From positions 1 to 55,629 of the forward strand of contig CAZCSL010000008.1 in NCBI GenBank assembly GCA_964501415.1: DNA of 55,629 nt. Reading direction: 5' to 3'. The notes beneath the pieces are model-generated. The model had not been told where the DNA came from, searched no databases, and was given only the letters and a program-made list of their open reading frames with translations. The stretch comes from B1SED10-225 sp964501415 (GTDB lineage Bacteria; Bacillota_I; Bacilli_A; Izemoplasmatales; Izemoplasmataceae). Position numbers and translations under genes: made by a program. Of this stretch, positions 42,727 through 50,244 are shown piece by piece; within the stretch, counting starts at the first letter, position 1; each line of letters starts with the position of its first letter.

Positions 42727-44937
42727 TCAATCGAGTTTTTGTGGGCTATGAATATAGTAACCTTGTTGGTACAAGCAACCTAATTTCTCTAACGTATCCT
42801 TTTGCGCTTTGGTTTCGACGCCTTCTATAATCAAGCGTTTATTAGACAAGGTCGTGATCTTTTTAACCATCTTGATGATTTCTTGATTTTTAATAGATTC
42901 AATATGTTTTGTAAATACGGCATCAATTTTAATGATATCGAAGGACCCTTGTTCTAAGACGGCTAAGGAAGAATATTCTTTCCCAAAATCATCCAAAGCA
43001 ATCTCAAAACCTAAAGATTTTAAATGTTGTAAGTGTTTTAACGCGTGCTTAATGTCATCGACAAACGTTTTTTCACTAACCTCGATTACAATTTGATGAC
43101 TTTTGAGGCCATTATTAGTGGTGTACGCTATCAGTTTATCGATAAAGCGTTGATTATAGATGCTTTCAGGGGTTAAATTTAACGTTAGTTTAGCATCTTT
43201 ATAAGCTTTTGTGGCTTTGATATTGGCGAAGGTCTTAATGGTTTTTTGTACAAGATAGGTTTCTAGATACGTTGTTAAATGGGCTTCTTGTGCGCTTTTG
43301 ATAAACGTTAATGGAGGCACGTTGCCTAACTCGCTATCATACCATCTTGAGAGTCCTTCTAAATACAGTACTTCATTGGTTTCAATATTGATGATTTTTT
43401 GAAAATGGATGTCAATGGCATCTTGTGCAATCGCTTCTTTTAACTTAGAGGCGATTAAGATATTATTGTTGAGTCTTGAATGCATTGATTTAGCGTAAGG
43501 TACGATGCGCATGATGTTTTTATCATACGCATGTTGCATCGCAATGGATGCATAGGTAATAAGCTGCATTAAATCTTCAACATCGTCTGGGTAATTTGCA
43601 CAACCAACGTATTTTTTAACTTGTATTTTTGATTGCGGCAAAACGTCATCCATAATAATTTGACTATGGATTATTTTTTCAAACATCTGCTTTTGAGTGG
43701 ATTGGGCATGTTCGTTGATAGAAACGATCACAAACTCGCCTGAGGCGTATCTAGATACTAAACATTGTTTATCTACATATTGTTTTAGCTTACGGCTTAA
43801 AGATACTAATAGCTCATCACCTGTGGTTTGACCATAGTAATGATTCACTTGTGAAAAGGACTTGATGTTGATTACATAAGCCGTGGCATGGGTGATTGCA
43901 TTTTGCGTTTTTAAAGCCTCATAAAGACCGGTTCTGTTTAAGAGTCCTGTTAGCGCATCATAATTTTTTTCATAGTTTAAGCGGTCTTGCATGGTCATTA
44001 AATCGGTGTTTTCATGCCCGATTGCAATGATGTATTGTAGTTGTTTATCACGGTTTAAAACGGGCTGGTAATGCCATTTTATGTGTTTTTCAGATCCGTT
44101 GACATTCATTTTGGTTTGCACGCTATTTGCTTGACCATTCAAAATATGTTCATACCAAGTATGATCTTTTAAGCCTTGGTTTTTATGCAAATCAAGCATA
44201 TTTAATTTGGTCAAATGGGCGTTTGATTTCTCAAAAAATTCAAGGGCTTTTTTTGATGCATAAATAATATTGGCCTCAACATCCATTTTAATAATGACAT
44301 CATACACAGAATCAAAAACAATTTCGTGTTCCTGTGTCAAAGCATTCAGTTCATGGCTTTTCTGACTTAGGCTTTTTTGGGTTTGTTGTTCATGGGTAAT
44401 ATCAAATGCAATGTAGCCAAGACCGTTGTCCAGTTCAAAATACCCTTTACGAAACATCAAGATGTAATGGCTTGCCCCAGGTAGTTTAATGCGAAACTGA
44501 ACTTCTTTATGTGGATTTATCTTAAAACTATAGTCACTGATATCGATTAATACGAGCGGCTTATCATCGGGATGCACAAAAGATAAAAAACTCTTTTTCG
44601 AAACCACCATTACATGTTCTTTTAAACCATAACGTTCTACCAAAGATTCACTACATTCAATCAATACTTTTTCTGAGGCTTCGATAAAAATGATTTGCAA
44701 ATCGCTGTATTGTGTAAATGAAGTATTGTGGGTATTAAGCGTCGGATTGTCATGCAAAAAAAACGGATGACTTCTAAAGAACATCGCATAGAAAAATGAT
44801 ATCACTAAAAATAATATTGTAGGCCATACTTGTAAAGATAACAAAAAATCGGTATAGATTACCATACCGCTTATGGCCAAGGCAATGAAAACAACTAACG
44901 TTTGCGCATAGGGTTTATGATTAATCTCTTTTCTCAT
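42727..44937 (-). CDS. Membrane PAS-GGDEF-EAL cyclic-di-GMP enzyme
   Basis: A 736-residue signalling protein. Residues about 10-53 hold two membrane segments; PAS-like domains lie near 80-190 and 200-310. A GGDEF domain (about 320-485) has the active-site loop changed to ASGEF, so cyclase activity is unlikely. The EAL domain (about 490-736) keeps the metal and catalytic residues: LEGLSRW (Glu of EAL), NLTPESI, EVSEKTF, ALDDFGKEYSS, IKID and IEGVET...GYYIHSPQ. It is probably a c-di-GMP phosphodiesterase regulated by its sensor parts. The only regulatory DNA is the region at 44938-45040, which carries the box shared with the peptide gene. Confidence 0.9.
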   Translation of the reverse strand: MRKEINHKPYAQTLVVFIALAISGMVIYTDFLLSLQVWPTILFLVISFFYAMFFRSHPFFLHDNPTLNTHNTSFTQYSDLQIIFIEASEKVLIECSESLVERYGLKEHVMVVSKKSFLSFVHPDDKPLVLIDISDYSFKINPHKEVQFRIKLPGASHYILMFRKGYFELDNGLGYIAFDITHEQQTQKSLSQKSHELNALTQEHEIVFDSVYDVIIKMDVEANIIYASKKALEFFEKSNAHLTKLNMLDLHKNQGLKDHTWYEHILNGQANSVQTKMNVNGSEKHIKWHYQPVLNRDKQLQYIIAIGHENTDLMTMQDRLNYEKNYDALTGLLNRTGLYEALKTQNAITHATAYVINIKSFSQVNHYYGQTTGDELLVSLSRKLKQYVDKQCLVSRYASGEFVIVSINEHAQSTQKQMFEKIIHSQIIMDDVLPQSKIQVKKYVGCANYPDDVEDLMQLITYASIAMQHAYDKNIMRIVPYAKSMHSRLNNNILIASKLKEAIAQDAIDIHFQKIINIETNEVLYLEGLSRWYDSELGNVPPLTFIKSAQEAHLTTYLETYLVQKTIKTFANIKATKAYKDAKLTLNLTPESIYNQRFIDKLIAYTTNNGLKSHQIVIEVSEKTFVDDIKHALKHLQHLKSLGFEIALDDFGKEYSSLAVLEQGSFDIIKIDAVFTKHIESIKNQEIIKMVKKITTLSNKRLIIEGVETKAQKDTLEKLGCLYQQGYYIHSPQKLD

Positions 44938-44978
44938 AACATCAAACGCCTACTTTCCAAAGATGAAAAATATTTGTC

Positions 44979-45011
44979 AGTCTATATATATTATAAAAAT
45001 ATATATAGACT
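44979..45011. repeat. 13-bp perfect inverted repeat upstream of the GGDEF-EAL gene
   Basis: AGTCTATATATAT and ATATATATAGACT, 7-base spacer. A TATAAT on the minus strand lies in its centre, 40-60 bp before the ATG. It is directly next to the 22-bp box. It may be an operator or a promoter part. Confidence 0.6.
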
Positions 45012-45013
45012 TC

Positions 45014-45035
45014 GAACATGGCACATCTGTCGTAT
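45014..45035 (-). promoter_or_regulatory. 22-bp box, copy A (upstream of GGDEF-EAL gene)
   Basis: GAACA, two variable bases, then GCACATCTGTCGTAT, read on the plus strand. The copy at 46034-46055 is its reverse complement and matches at 20 of 22 positions. In the direction of the GGDEF-EAL gene it reads the same as copy B does toward the peptide gene. Confidence 0.75.
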
Positions 45036-45040
45036 TTTTA

Positions 45041-45068
45041 AAAAAAACGCTAATATTAGCGTTTTTTT
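45041..45068. terminator. Terminator of the peptide-regulator gene
   Basis: Perfect 28-bp palindrome: seven A, CGCTAAT, then its complement and seven T. It lies 14 bp past the stop codon of the regulator. Confidence 0.8.
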
Positions 45069-45082
45069 CATCTTTTTAAGGC

Positions 45083-46003
45083 TTACATAATCTCTTTTTT
45101 TAAGTATTTCATGATAAACATGTGATAGTTTATATCAAAGTCCTTTTCAATCAGTTGGGTAAATTGTTCAATCCGGTTCTTATTGCCTTCTAAGTGTAAG
45201 ACGTTATAACACCGAAATAGCGCTTCTTCATACTCTAGATATTCTTCTAATTTAAAGTGTGCCAAGGCTTTATAGTAATAAAAATATTCAAAGAGATGAT
45301 ATTGTTTTTGGGCAATGCCATGCTTTATGCCTTTGGTCGTGAACTCGATGACTTTACTATAATCCCCTCTCATACCAAAGCCCTTTGATAGTCTCATGAT
45401 AATTAAAGATGTGATTTGATTGTTTTGCGAACTTAAAATGTTATCTTCTTGATTAAACAGTTCGCTCAATCGACGCAACAAAGTATCGATTTGCAAAGGG
45501 CTCAACACGATGAGCAATGAACTTAGAATTAAAATTTCTATATCGGTGAAATATTCTTGTTTCAAAATGTCTGGGTAGTTGATCAAGTTTGAAATCTTGC
45601 GTGCAAAGGCTGGTTTGTCGTGTATACCATTATAGTATTCATCAAATAATACCGCGTATTCATAGTAAGTTTTGGTTTCTTTATCAATTAAAATGTCTTC
45701 ATCTAAGATTTTTTTTAATTTCTTAATGGTTGGTTTGTTACGGTTGGAAACAGCATTATAGAAATCATTAACCATTTTAAGCTGGCGATTTTTTTCACTT
45801 TCGAATTGGTTCATCAATTTTTTGCTCGGGATGCCTAGTTTATGGGCAAACTGATCGATTTTTTCATACGGTATTTCACATTCACCGCGACGATAACGTT
45901 GATATTGACGCAATGAAACCACATCTGCCACAAAATCTTCTTGTGTCAGTTTTCTACCATAACGCATTTTTTCTAAATAGTTACTTAGCTCCATTGAGTT
46001 CAT
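45083..46003 (-). CDS. RRNPP/Rgg-like regulator (XRE helix-turn-helix + helical C-terminus)
   Basis: A 306-residue cytosolic protein. Residues about 6-58 form an XRE-type helix-turn-helix: LSNYLEKMRYGRKLTQEDFVADVVSLRQYQRYRRGECEI. The remaining 240 residues are all-helical with TPR-like alternation (YAVLFDEYYNGIHDKPAF, KALAHFKLEEYLEYEEALFRCY), the layout of Rgg, PlcR, NprR and other receptors that bind imported peptides. Start ATG 46001-46003 follows GGTGATTCA; the frame extends 18 codons upstream without support. It is divergent from a secreted repeat-peptide gene. Regulation by that peptide is an inference from arrangement. The 22-bp box copy B lies 30-52 bp upstream of its start. Confidence 0.8.
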   Translation of the reverse strand: MNSMELSNYLEKMRYGRKLTQEDFVADVVSLRQYQRYRRGECEIPYEKIDQFAHKLGIPSKKLMNQFESEKNRQLKMVNDFYNAVSNRNKPTIKKLKKILDEDILIDKETKTYYEYAVLFDEYYNGIHDKPAFARKISNLINYPDILKQEYFTDIEILILSSLLIVLSPLQIDTLLRRLSELFNQEDNILSSQNNQITSLIIMRLSKGFGMRGDYSKVIEFTTKGIKHGIAQKQYHLFEYFYYYKALAHFKLEEYLEYEEALFRCYNVLHLEGNKNRIEQFTQLIEKDFDINYHMFIMKYLKKEIM

Positions 46004-46033
46004 TGAATCACCAACCTTAAAAAAAATAAAAAT

Positions 46034-46055
46034 ATACGACAGATGTGCGCTGTTC
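46034..46055 (+). promoter_or_regulatory. 22-bp box, copy B (between regulator and peptide gene)
   Basis: On the plus strand ATACGACAGATGTGC, two bases, then TGTTC. It contains ACAG-N7-CTGT. It ends 31 bp before the likely -10 of the peptide gene (TAAAAT at 46087-46092), which has no good -35. This spacing suits an activator site. It also covers the expected promoter of the divergent regulator. Confidence 0.75.
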
Positions 46056-46111
46056 ACAGAGTAATTTCTTAATTATCATATAGGTGTAAAATAAATTTTG
46101 GAGGTATTATG

Positions 46112-46432
46112 ATGAAAAAAATATGGTCTGTTAGCTTAATTATCACACTATTATTTACATTTAGCGTTGTATCAACAACTATAAACCAAGACATAACGTT
46201 AGATTTTGATGAAGAAACGTTACCTGAATATGTGGCGATCGATGCCTTTGAAGGTATTTATCTAGACTTTGATGAAGAAACCTTACCTGAATATGTGGCG
46301 ATCGATGCCTTTGAAGGAATTTATCTAGACTTTGATGAAGAAACCTTACCTGAGTATGTCGCAATCGATGCCTTTGAAGGTATTTATCTAGATTTTGATG
46401 AAGAAACGTTACCTGAATACGTGGCAAAATAA
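46112..46432 (+). CDS. Secreted tandem-repeat peptide precursor (candidate pheromone)
   Basis: A 106-residue protein. KKIWSVSLIITLLFTFSVVS is a typical Sec signal peptide. The rest is a tandem array of a 21-residue unit, LDFDEETLPEYVA plus IDAFEGIY: three full copies and a last one cut after the first 14 residues. The part present four times (LDFDEETLPEYVA) is the best guess for the mature peptide. Two ATGs compete (46109 and 46112); the second is 7 bases from GGAGG. It is divergent from the regulator and 25 bp before an orphan gene. I do not recognise the repeat from any known system. Confidence 0.85.
   Translation: MKKIWSVSLIITLLFTFSVVSTTINQDITLDFDEETLPEYVAIDAFEGIYLDFDEETLPEYVAIDAFEGIYLDFDEETLPEYVAIDAFEGIYLDFDEETLPEYVAK
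46199..46429 (+). repeat. 63-bp tandem repeat array inside the peptide gene
   Basis: Units start at 46199, 46262, 46325 and 46388 (last one 42 bp). All base differences I could see between units (for example TTA/CTA, GAT/GAC, ACG/ACC, GTG/GTC, GCG/GCA) are synonymous. Confidence 0.9.
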
Positions 46433-46457
46433 CTTAAAATAGTGAAAGGAAGATTTG

Positions 46458-46733
46458 ATGAGTAGAAAAGAATTTTTAATTGAACTTGATGGCATAATCG
46501 GCACCATTCAAACGTATACCCGCAATCCCTTTATGATGGGTTATACAAAAGAATTAAAGAAAGCCATTAAAGATAATGATATGGAAACCTTAAAGATTAT
46601 TTTGGATAAAATGATTGGTTGGTACAGCGAAGAGATCAACAAGATTCATGCGGATAAATATGTCTTTAATAAGCATATGCATCAAAAAGCGTTTGATATT
46701 TTAAAATCTTATCGCATCAGTTTGATGCGTTAA
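46458..46733 (+). CDS. Small hypothetical protein co-transcribed with the peptide gene
   Basis: A 91-residue hydrophilic, helical protein (MSRKEFLIELDGIIGTIQTYTR...) that I do not recognise. It has no signal peptide or membrane segment. ATG 46458 follows GAAAGGAAG, 25 bp after the precursor gene. No terminator lies between them, and a strong one follows at 46775. Its place suggests a role with the peptide, for example in immunity, modification or sensing, but this is only a guess. Confidence 0.7.
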   Translation: MSRKEFLIELDGIIGTIQTYTRNPFMMGYTKELKKAIKDNDMETLKIILDKMIGWYSEEINKIHADKYVFNKHMHQKAFDILKSYRISLMR

Positions 46734-46774
46734 CCTCGCTAGTATTATAGCATACCCCCACCACCCTATAAAAC

Positions 46775-46800
46775 AAAAAGGGCCTTTTTTGGCCCTTTTT
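46775..46800. terminator. Bidirectional intrinsic terminator
   Basis: AAAAAGGGCC/GGCCCTTTTT with a 6-T loop, between the peptide operon and the convergent M20 gene. Confidence 0.85.
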
Positions 46801-46811
46801 GCATGTTAGGT

Positions 46812-47936
46812 TTAAATATTCATCATTTCAGCAAGCTTTATTAGCGTATCTACACCACGGGATAAAATCGCTTCATTAAAGTTAAATTCAGATGAATGTA
46901 AGGGCTGATTATAACCTAGTGGCAGATTTTTTGTCCCTAACATTACAAACAATCCTGGCATTTGTTGTTGGTAATAGGAAAAGTCTTCAGCTAAAAGCAT
47001 CGGCTTTATGTCTTCAATAGCGTGTTTAGAGAAGGTCTCTTTCATGCGCTTATAAAGGTCATGATCATTAATCACAGGTGGATGTAAATCTGTAATTTTG
47101 TTATCGATTGTAACGTTATATGCATGCTCAATACCCGCATCAATTTGACGCATGCGATTTTTCAAGTGTTGGAAAACCCCAAAGTTAAACGCTCTAATGG
47201 AGCCTTTGATTTCAGCTTTATTCGCAATGATATTGCGTCCTTCACCTACATGCATCGTGCCGATATTTATAACCGCCGCTTGCATAGGATCAAGGCTTCT
47301 AGAAATAATAGTATGATATTGTTGAGCAAGTTGAGAAGCAGCCAATAAAGCGTCATTGCCTTGATGAGGGTTAGTCCCATGCGCATTAGCCCCGCTGATA
47401 GTCAAATCAAAATCGCCATCTTGAGCCGTCATAATACCATCGGTAATGCCGAGTTTTCCTTCTTCTAAATCAGGATCTAAGTGCAAGGCGAAAATCGCTT
47501 CAATATCATATTTTGAAAGCATGCCACTCGCCATGATATCCTTTGCCCCCCCTAAGGTCTCTTCAGCCGGTTCAAAGACTAAAACGATACTTTTTTTTAA
47601 GTGCGTTTTTTTGGCCATCATCTCCGCAAAACCTAGCAGCATTGCCATGTGGGCATCGTGACCACAAGCATGCATTCTACCGTGATGACGGCTTTTATAA
47701 ACAACCTCATTTTGTTCTTGAATCTCTAAGGCATCCATATCGGCACGAAAAGCAATCGCTTGTTTAACACTACCTTCCTTAAAGGCGATCAAACCACTTT
47801 CAGCCACGGTAAAAACCTCATAACCTAGATGGTTGAGTTGGGTTTCAATGTAGGCTTTGGTTTTGGGTAGATCAAACCCAATTTCTGGAATTTGGTGTAG
47901 GTAACGACGATGTCTGATGACATTGGTTTCTTGCAT
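46812..47936 (-). CDS. M20-family amidohydrolase (N-acyl-amino-acid / HipO-like)
   Basis: A 374-residue metallopeptidase/amidohydrolase. MHACGHDAHMAMLLGFA is the metal site with the nucleophilic Cys/His arrangement of the HipO/AmaA branch. VFEPAEETLGGAKDIMASG and MLLAEDFSYYQQQMPGLFVMLG hold further ligands. The start at ATG 47934-47936 follows TGGAGTGA; a GTG three codons earlier is possible. It likely removes acyl groups from amino acids, or acts on indole/amino-acid conjugates. The substrate cannot be told. The leader carries an attenuator-like structure and a strong promoter. Confidence 0.9.
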   Translation of the reverse strand: MQETNVIRHRRYLHQIPEIGFDLPKTKAYIETQLNHLGYEVFTVAESGLIAFKEGSVKQAIAFRADMDALEIQEQNEVVYKSRHHGRMHACGHDAHMAMLLGFAEMMAKKTHLKKSIVLVFEPAEETLGGAKDIMASGMLSKYDIEAIFALHLDPDLEEGKLGITDGIMTAQDGDFDLTISGANAHGTNPHQGNDALLAASQLAQQYHTIISRSLDPMQAAVINIGTMHVGEGRNIIANKAEIKGSIRAFNFGVFQHLKNRMRQIDAGIEHAYNVTIDNKITDLHPPVINDHDLYKRMKETFSKHAIEDIKPMLLAEDFSYYQQQMPGLFVMLGTKNLPLGYNQPLHSSEFNFNEAILSRGVDTLIKLAEMMNI

Positions 47937-47952
47937 ACGGTTCACTCCAATT

Positions 47953-48002
47953 AAAAAACCATGAGTTAATCAACTCATGGGACCATTATTACCGGTTCCC
48001 AT
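47953..48002 (-). promoter_or_regulatory. Attenuator-like leader of the M20 gene with two exclusive hairpins
   Basis: A terminator hairpin, CCATGAGTT/AACTCATGG with six T, sits right before the ribosome site. A second hairpin, ATGGGAACC/GGTCCCAT (one bulge), shares four bases with the terminator's 5' arm, so only one can form. The signal that chooses between them is unknown. Confidence 0.6.
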
Positions 48003-48086
48003 AGGATATAGTTAATCATAATCAAGCAAACTAGCCGTTGATATTTTTCTATAAACAAAGGCTGTGATTTACTTGACCGATAAATC

Positions 48087-48115
48087 ACTTTACCAAGGAA
48101 TGGCTGGTTTGTCAA
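48087..48115 (-). promoter_or_regulatory. Promoter of the M20 gene
   Basis: On the minus strand TTGACA (48110-48115) and TAAAGT (48087-48092), 17-bp spacer. The leader that follows is about 140 bases long. Confidence 0.8.
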
Positions 48116-48121
48116 ACGATA

Positions 48122-48967
48122 TCATTCGACGTTGGATTGAGTCAATTGATAGTTTTTATCATTGTCCAATTTGGTCTGATAATAAACATATAGTCCAAAT
48201 ATAGGGCTAAAGCTAAGCCAAAGGATGAAGAAATGGACAATATAATCGCTCATCAAAAGATAGTGAAAGGCGATATATTGATATAGCAATAGACCCATAT
48301 TGATGAAAATGGCCCCTAGAATATATTTACTTAAGGTTGGTTCTTTACGCAGAATTCTAAGGTATAAGGTGAGTACAATGAGAATCATGAAGCTTAACCA
48401 AATCGTTTGTGACAACTGCGTATAATCGAAACTTCCTAGTAAGAAAAAATACACCACCGAGACAAAGGCCATTTTCTTAAGCATGGTCAAATGATCCTTA
48501 TATCGCTTTTTTTCCGCTTCACTCAAGGTTTGTTTGTGTTTTATTATAATATCCAACAATGTTTGGCTGTTTAGCGCTTTAAACTGTCTTAAGGCAAGCC
48601 AATCAAATAGGATGGAAAGAACCCCTAAACTTATGATGGTCACAAAATCTTGCCACACTGGCATCGCCGTCATGTCATATAAGAAAAACGCAAGCAAAGC
48701 GGTTAAACGCCATAATAATGCACTCAGTTGGGTTATAAGAATCGTTTTTTGCATCAAGATATCAAACTTCAATCCACCGATGCTAAACAAAAATACAACC
48801 AATAAAACCCCTGTAAGCAACCCATTGATGATGAAGCGCATTTGGTCGCCTTGAACAAAACTAAAGCGATTGATTAGAAGCAACGCTAAAAATAACCCAA
48901 AAATAAATCCGGTTTTAATCAACGTATTGGTGATGTCCTTTGTAATATGCTGCTTTTTTTCTTCCAT
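48122..48967 (-). CDS. Hypothetical polytopic membrane protein
   Basis: A 281-residue protein with eight hydrophobic segments in two groups of four (residues about 20-130 and 170-270), separated by a basic/acidic loop (KHKQTLSEAEKKRYKDHLT). I do not recognise a family. The start ATG 48965-48967 has AGAGGA upstream; a TTG start three codons earlier is possible. It lies alone between the M20 gene and the DJ-1 gene on the same strand. Confidence 0.65.
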   Translation of the reverse strand: MEEKKQHITKDITNTLIKTGFIFGLFLALLLINRFSFVQGDQMRFIINGLLTGVLLVVFLFSIGGLKFDILMQKTILITQLSALLWRLTALLAFFLYDMTAMPVWQDFVTIISLGVLSILFDWLALRQFKALNSQTLLDIIIKHKQTLSEAEKKRYKDHLTMLKKMAFVSVVYFFLLGSFDYTQLSQTIWLSFMILIVLTLYLRILRKEPTLSKYILGAIFINMGLLLYQYIAFHYLLMSDYIVHFFILWLSFSPIFGLYVYYQTKLDNDKNYQLTQSNVE

Positions 48968-49078
48968 GTTTATCAATCCTCTATGGCTTTAAGCATCCAT
49001 GTAAAGTTATGATTAGCGGTATATCTATTGTATATTGATAACGCGCGCTACGCAACTATTTATATGATGTCTCAACGC

Positions 49079-49627
49079 TTAATGCAATATGTTTTGTAAT
49101 AACGCCTCTGCTTTTTCAAGGCCATGATAATGTTTGATAATCTGATAGACGAAGGCATAAACAACGCCGGCACCTCTTGCGGTAATCAATTGACCATCTT
49201 CAATAACTTTTGCCTCAGGATGATAAGCGCCTTTTTTTACTTCTTGGTCGGCTCCTGTAAAGCCCGTGAACACTTTGTTTTCCAAAAGGCCCAAGCGACC
49301 TAAAAATCTTGGCGCGGCACAAATGGCGGCGATTAGTTTATCTCGTTGATAAAAACTTTTAATGACTTCATCCAAGGCGTGCGTATTTCCAAGGTTGTTG
49401 GCGACATAAGGCCCCCCGGGCAACACTAAAAAATCAAAGTCATCAGGATTTAGTTCGTATGCGTTTGCATCGGTTTGGACGGTTTGTTTAAACTTGGTAG
49501 TGATGGATTTTGACTTGTCGAATGTTGCGCTTGTTATGTCAAAGCCTGCTCTTCTAAGCAAACCGATAGTTGCTAATGCTTCGACATCTTCACAATCGTG
49601 GCTTAAAATGATAAGTCCTTTAATCAT
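49079..49627 (-). CDS. DJ-1/PfpI/ThiJ family protein
   Basis: A 182-residue protein of the DJ-1/PfpI fold. The nucleophile elbow is AAICAAPRFLG (Cys about residue 98), and FLVLPGGPYVANNL and TARGAGVVYAFVYQIIKHY are typical. Members act as deglycases, chaperones or glyoxalases; the exact role is not visible. No operon partner is obvious. The ATG is preceded by TGAGGTGACT. Confidence 0.92.
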   Translation of the reverse strand: MIKGLIILSHDCEDVEALATIGLLRRAGFDITSATFDKSKSITTKFKQTVQTDANAYELNPDDFDFLVLPGGPYVANNLGNTHALDEVIKSFYQRDKLIAAICAAPRFLGRLGLLENKVFTGFTGADQEVKKGAYHPEAKVIEDGQLITARGAGVVYAFVYQIIKHYHGLEKAEALLQNILH

Positions 49628-49690
49628 AGTTAGTCACCTCATCAAAAATAGGTTTTAAAAAAGGTCGACAAGCGACCTTAATCTTTCATA

Positions 49691-49767
49691 TGGCGTTCCG
49701 GGTGGGACTCGAACCCACGACCTACAGTGTCGGAGACTGTCACTCTATCCAGCTGAGCTACCGGAAC
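49691..49767 (-). tRNA. tRNA-Arg (anticodon CCG)
   Basis: On the minus strand the cloverleaf is complete. The acceptor is GTTCCGG/CCGGAAC, and the D arm is GCTCAGCTGGATAGAGT. The anticodon stem is ACAGT/ACTGT with loop CTCCGAC, so the anticodon is CCG and reads CGG. The T arm is GTGGGTTCGAGTCCCAC. The discriminator is G and the CCA end is encoded. Confidence 0.95.
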
Positions 49768-49815
49768 CAAACCATAGTGATTATATCACAGGCTGCTTGT
49801 TGGGTTAAGCATTAT

Positions 49816-50139
49816 TTAAAAATAAAATATCGTTATTAAAATGATCATCAGAATGAGTCCCACGCTGACAAACGCCAAAGAAAACCCCATTAAAAATATA
49901 TCATCTTTCAAGATTTCATTCATTTTTTTAAGCGGCAGACGCCTTGAGGCGATGTAGTATGGAAGTAAAAAGAGCACTATTACGATACCCAAAACCAACA
50001 AGCCGCTAAAATAAAAGCCTAAAAGCAATTGATTTATGATAAAAATCATCACAAAGATAAAGGTGTTGATACTGAGCATCATCGCTAGTATAAATAAAAA
50101 TGAACGATGAGAAAACCTTTCTTTTAAGCTTTTTTTCAT
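49816..50139 (-). CDS. Hypothetical small membrane protein
   Basis: A 107-residue protein with a basic N-terminus (MKKSLKERFSHRS) and three to four hydrophobic segments. I do not recognise it. The ATG is preceded by AGAGGTGG. It is divergent from the RDD protein gene. Confidence 0.6.
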   Translation of the reverse strand: MKKSLKERFSHRSFLFILAMMLSINTFIFVMIFIINQLLLGFYFSGLLVLGIVIVLFLLPYYIASRRLPLKKMNEILKDDIFLMGFSLAFVSVGLILMIILITIFYF

Positions 50140-50244
50140 GATTCCACCTCTTTATTTATTGTAACATCTTTTTAAAACGTTGTCTTCTATAAGCTATTAA
50201 ACTTTGATTAAGCATGTTATAATACGCATTGAGATGGTGATATT

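Noticed and set aside
46179..46427. Open frame on the minus strand through the repeat array
   Set aside because: It is a shadow of the repeat gene: the repeated DNA keeps any frame open, there is no ribosome site, and the plus-strand frame has a signal peptide and synonymous-only variation.
46199..46429. Regular 63-bp repeats as a possible CRISPR-like or other DNA element
   Set aside because: The repeats adjoin directly, with no unique spacers, stay in frame, and vary only synonymously, so they are protein-coding.
47953..48002. T-box riboswitch upstream of the M20 gene
   Set aside because: No GGGTGGNACCGCG-type T-box sequence was found; GGGAACCGG only partly resembles it, so the element is left unassigned.
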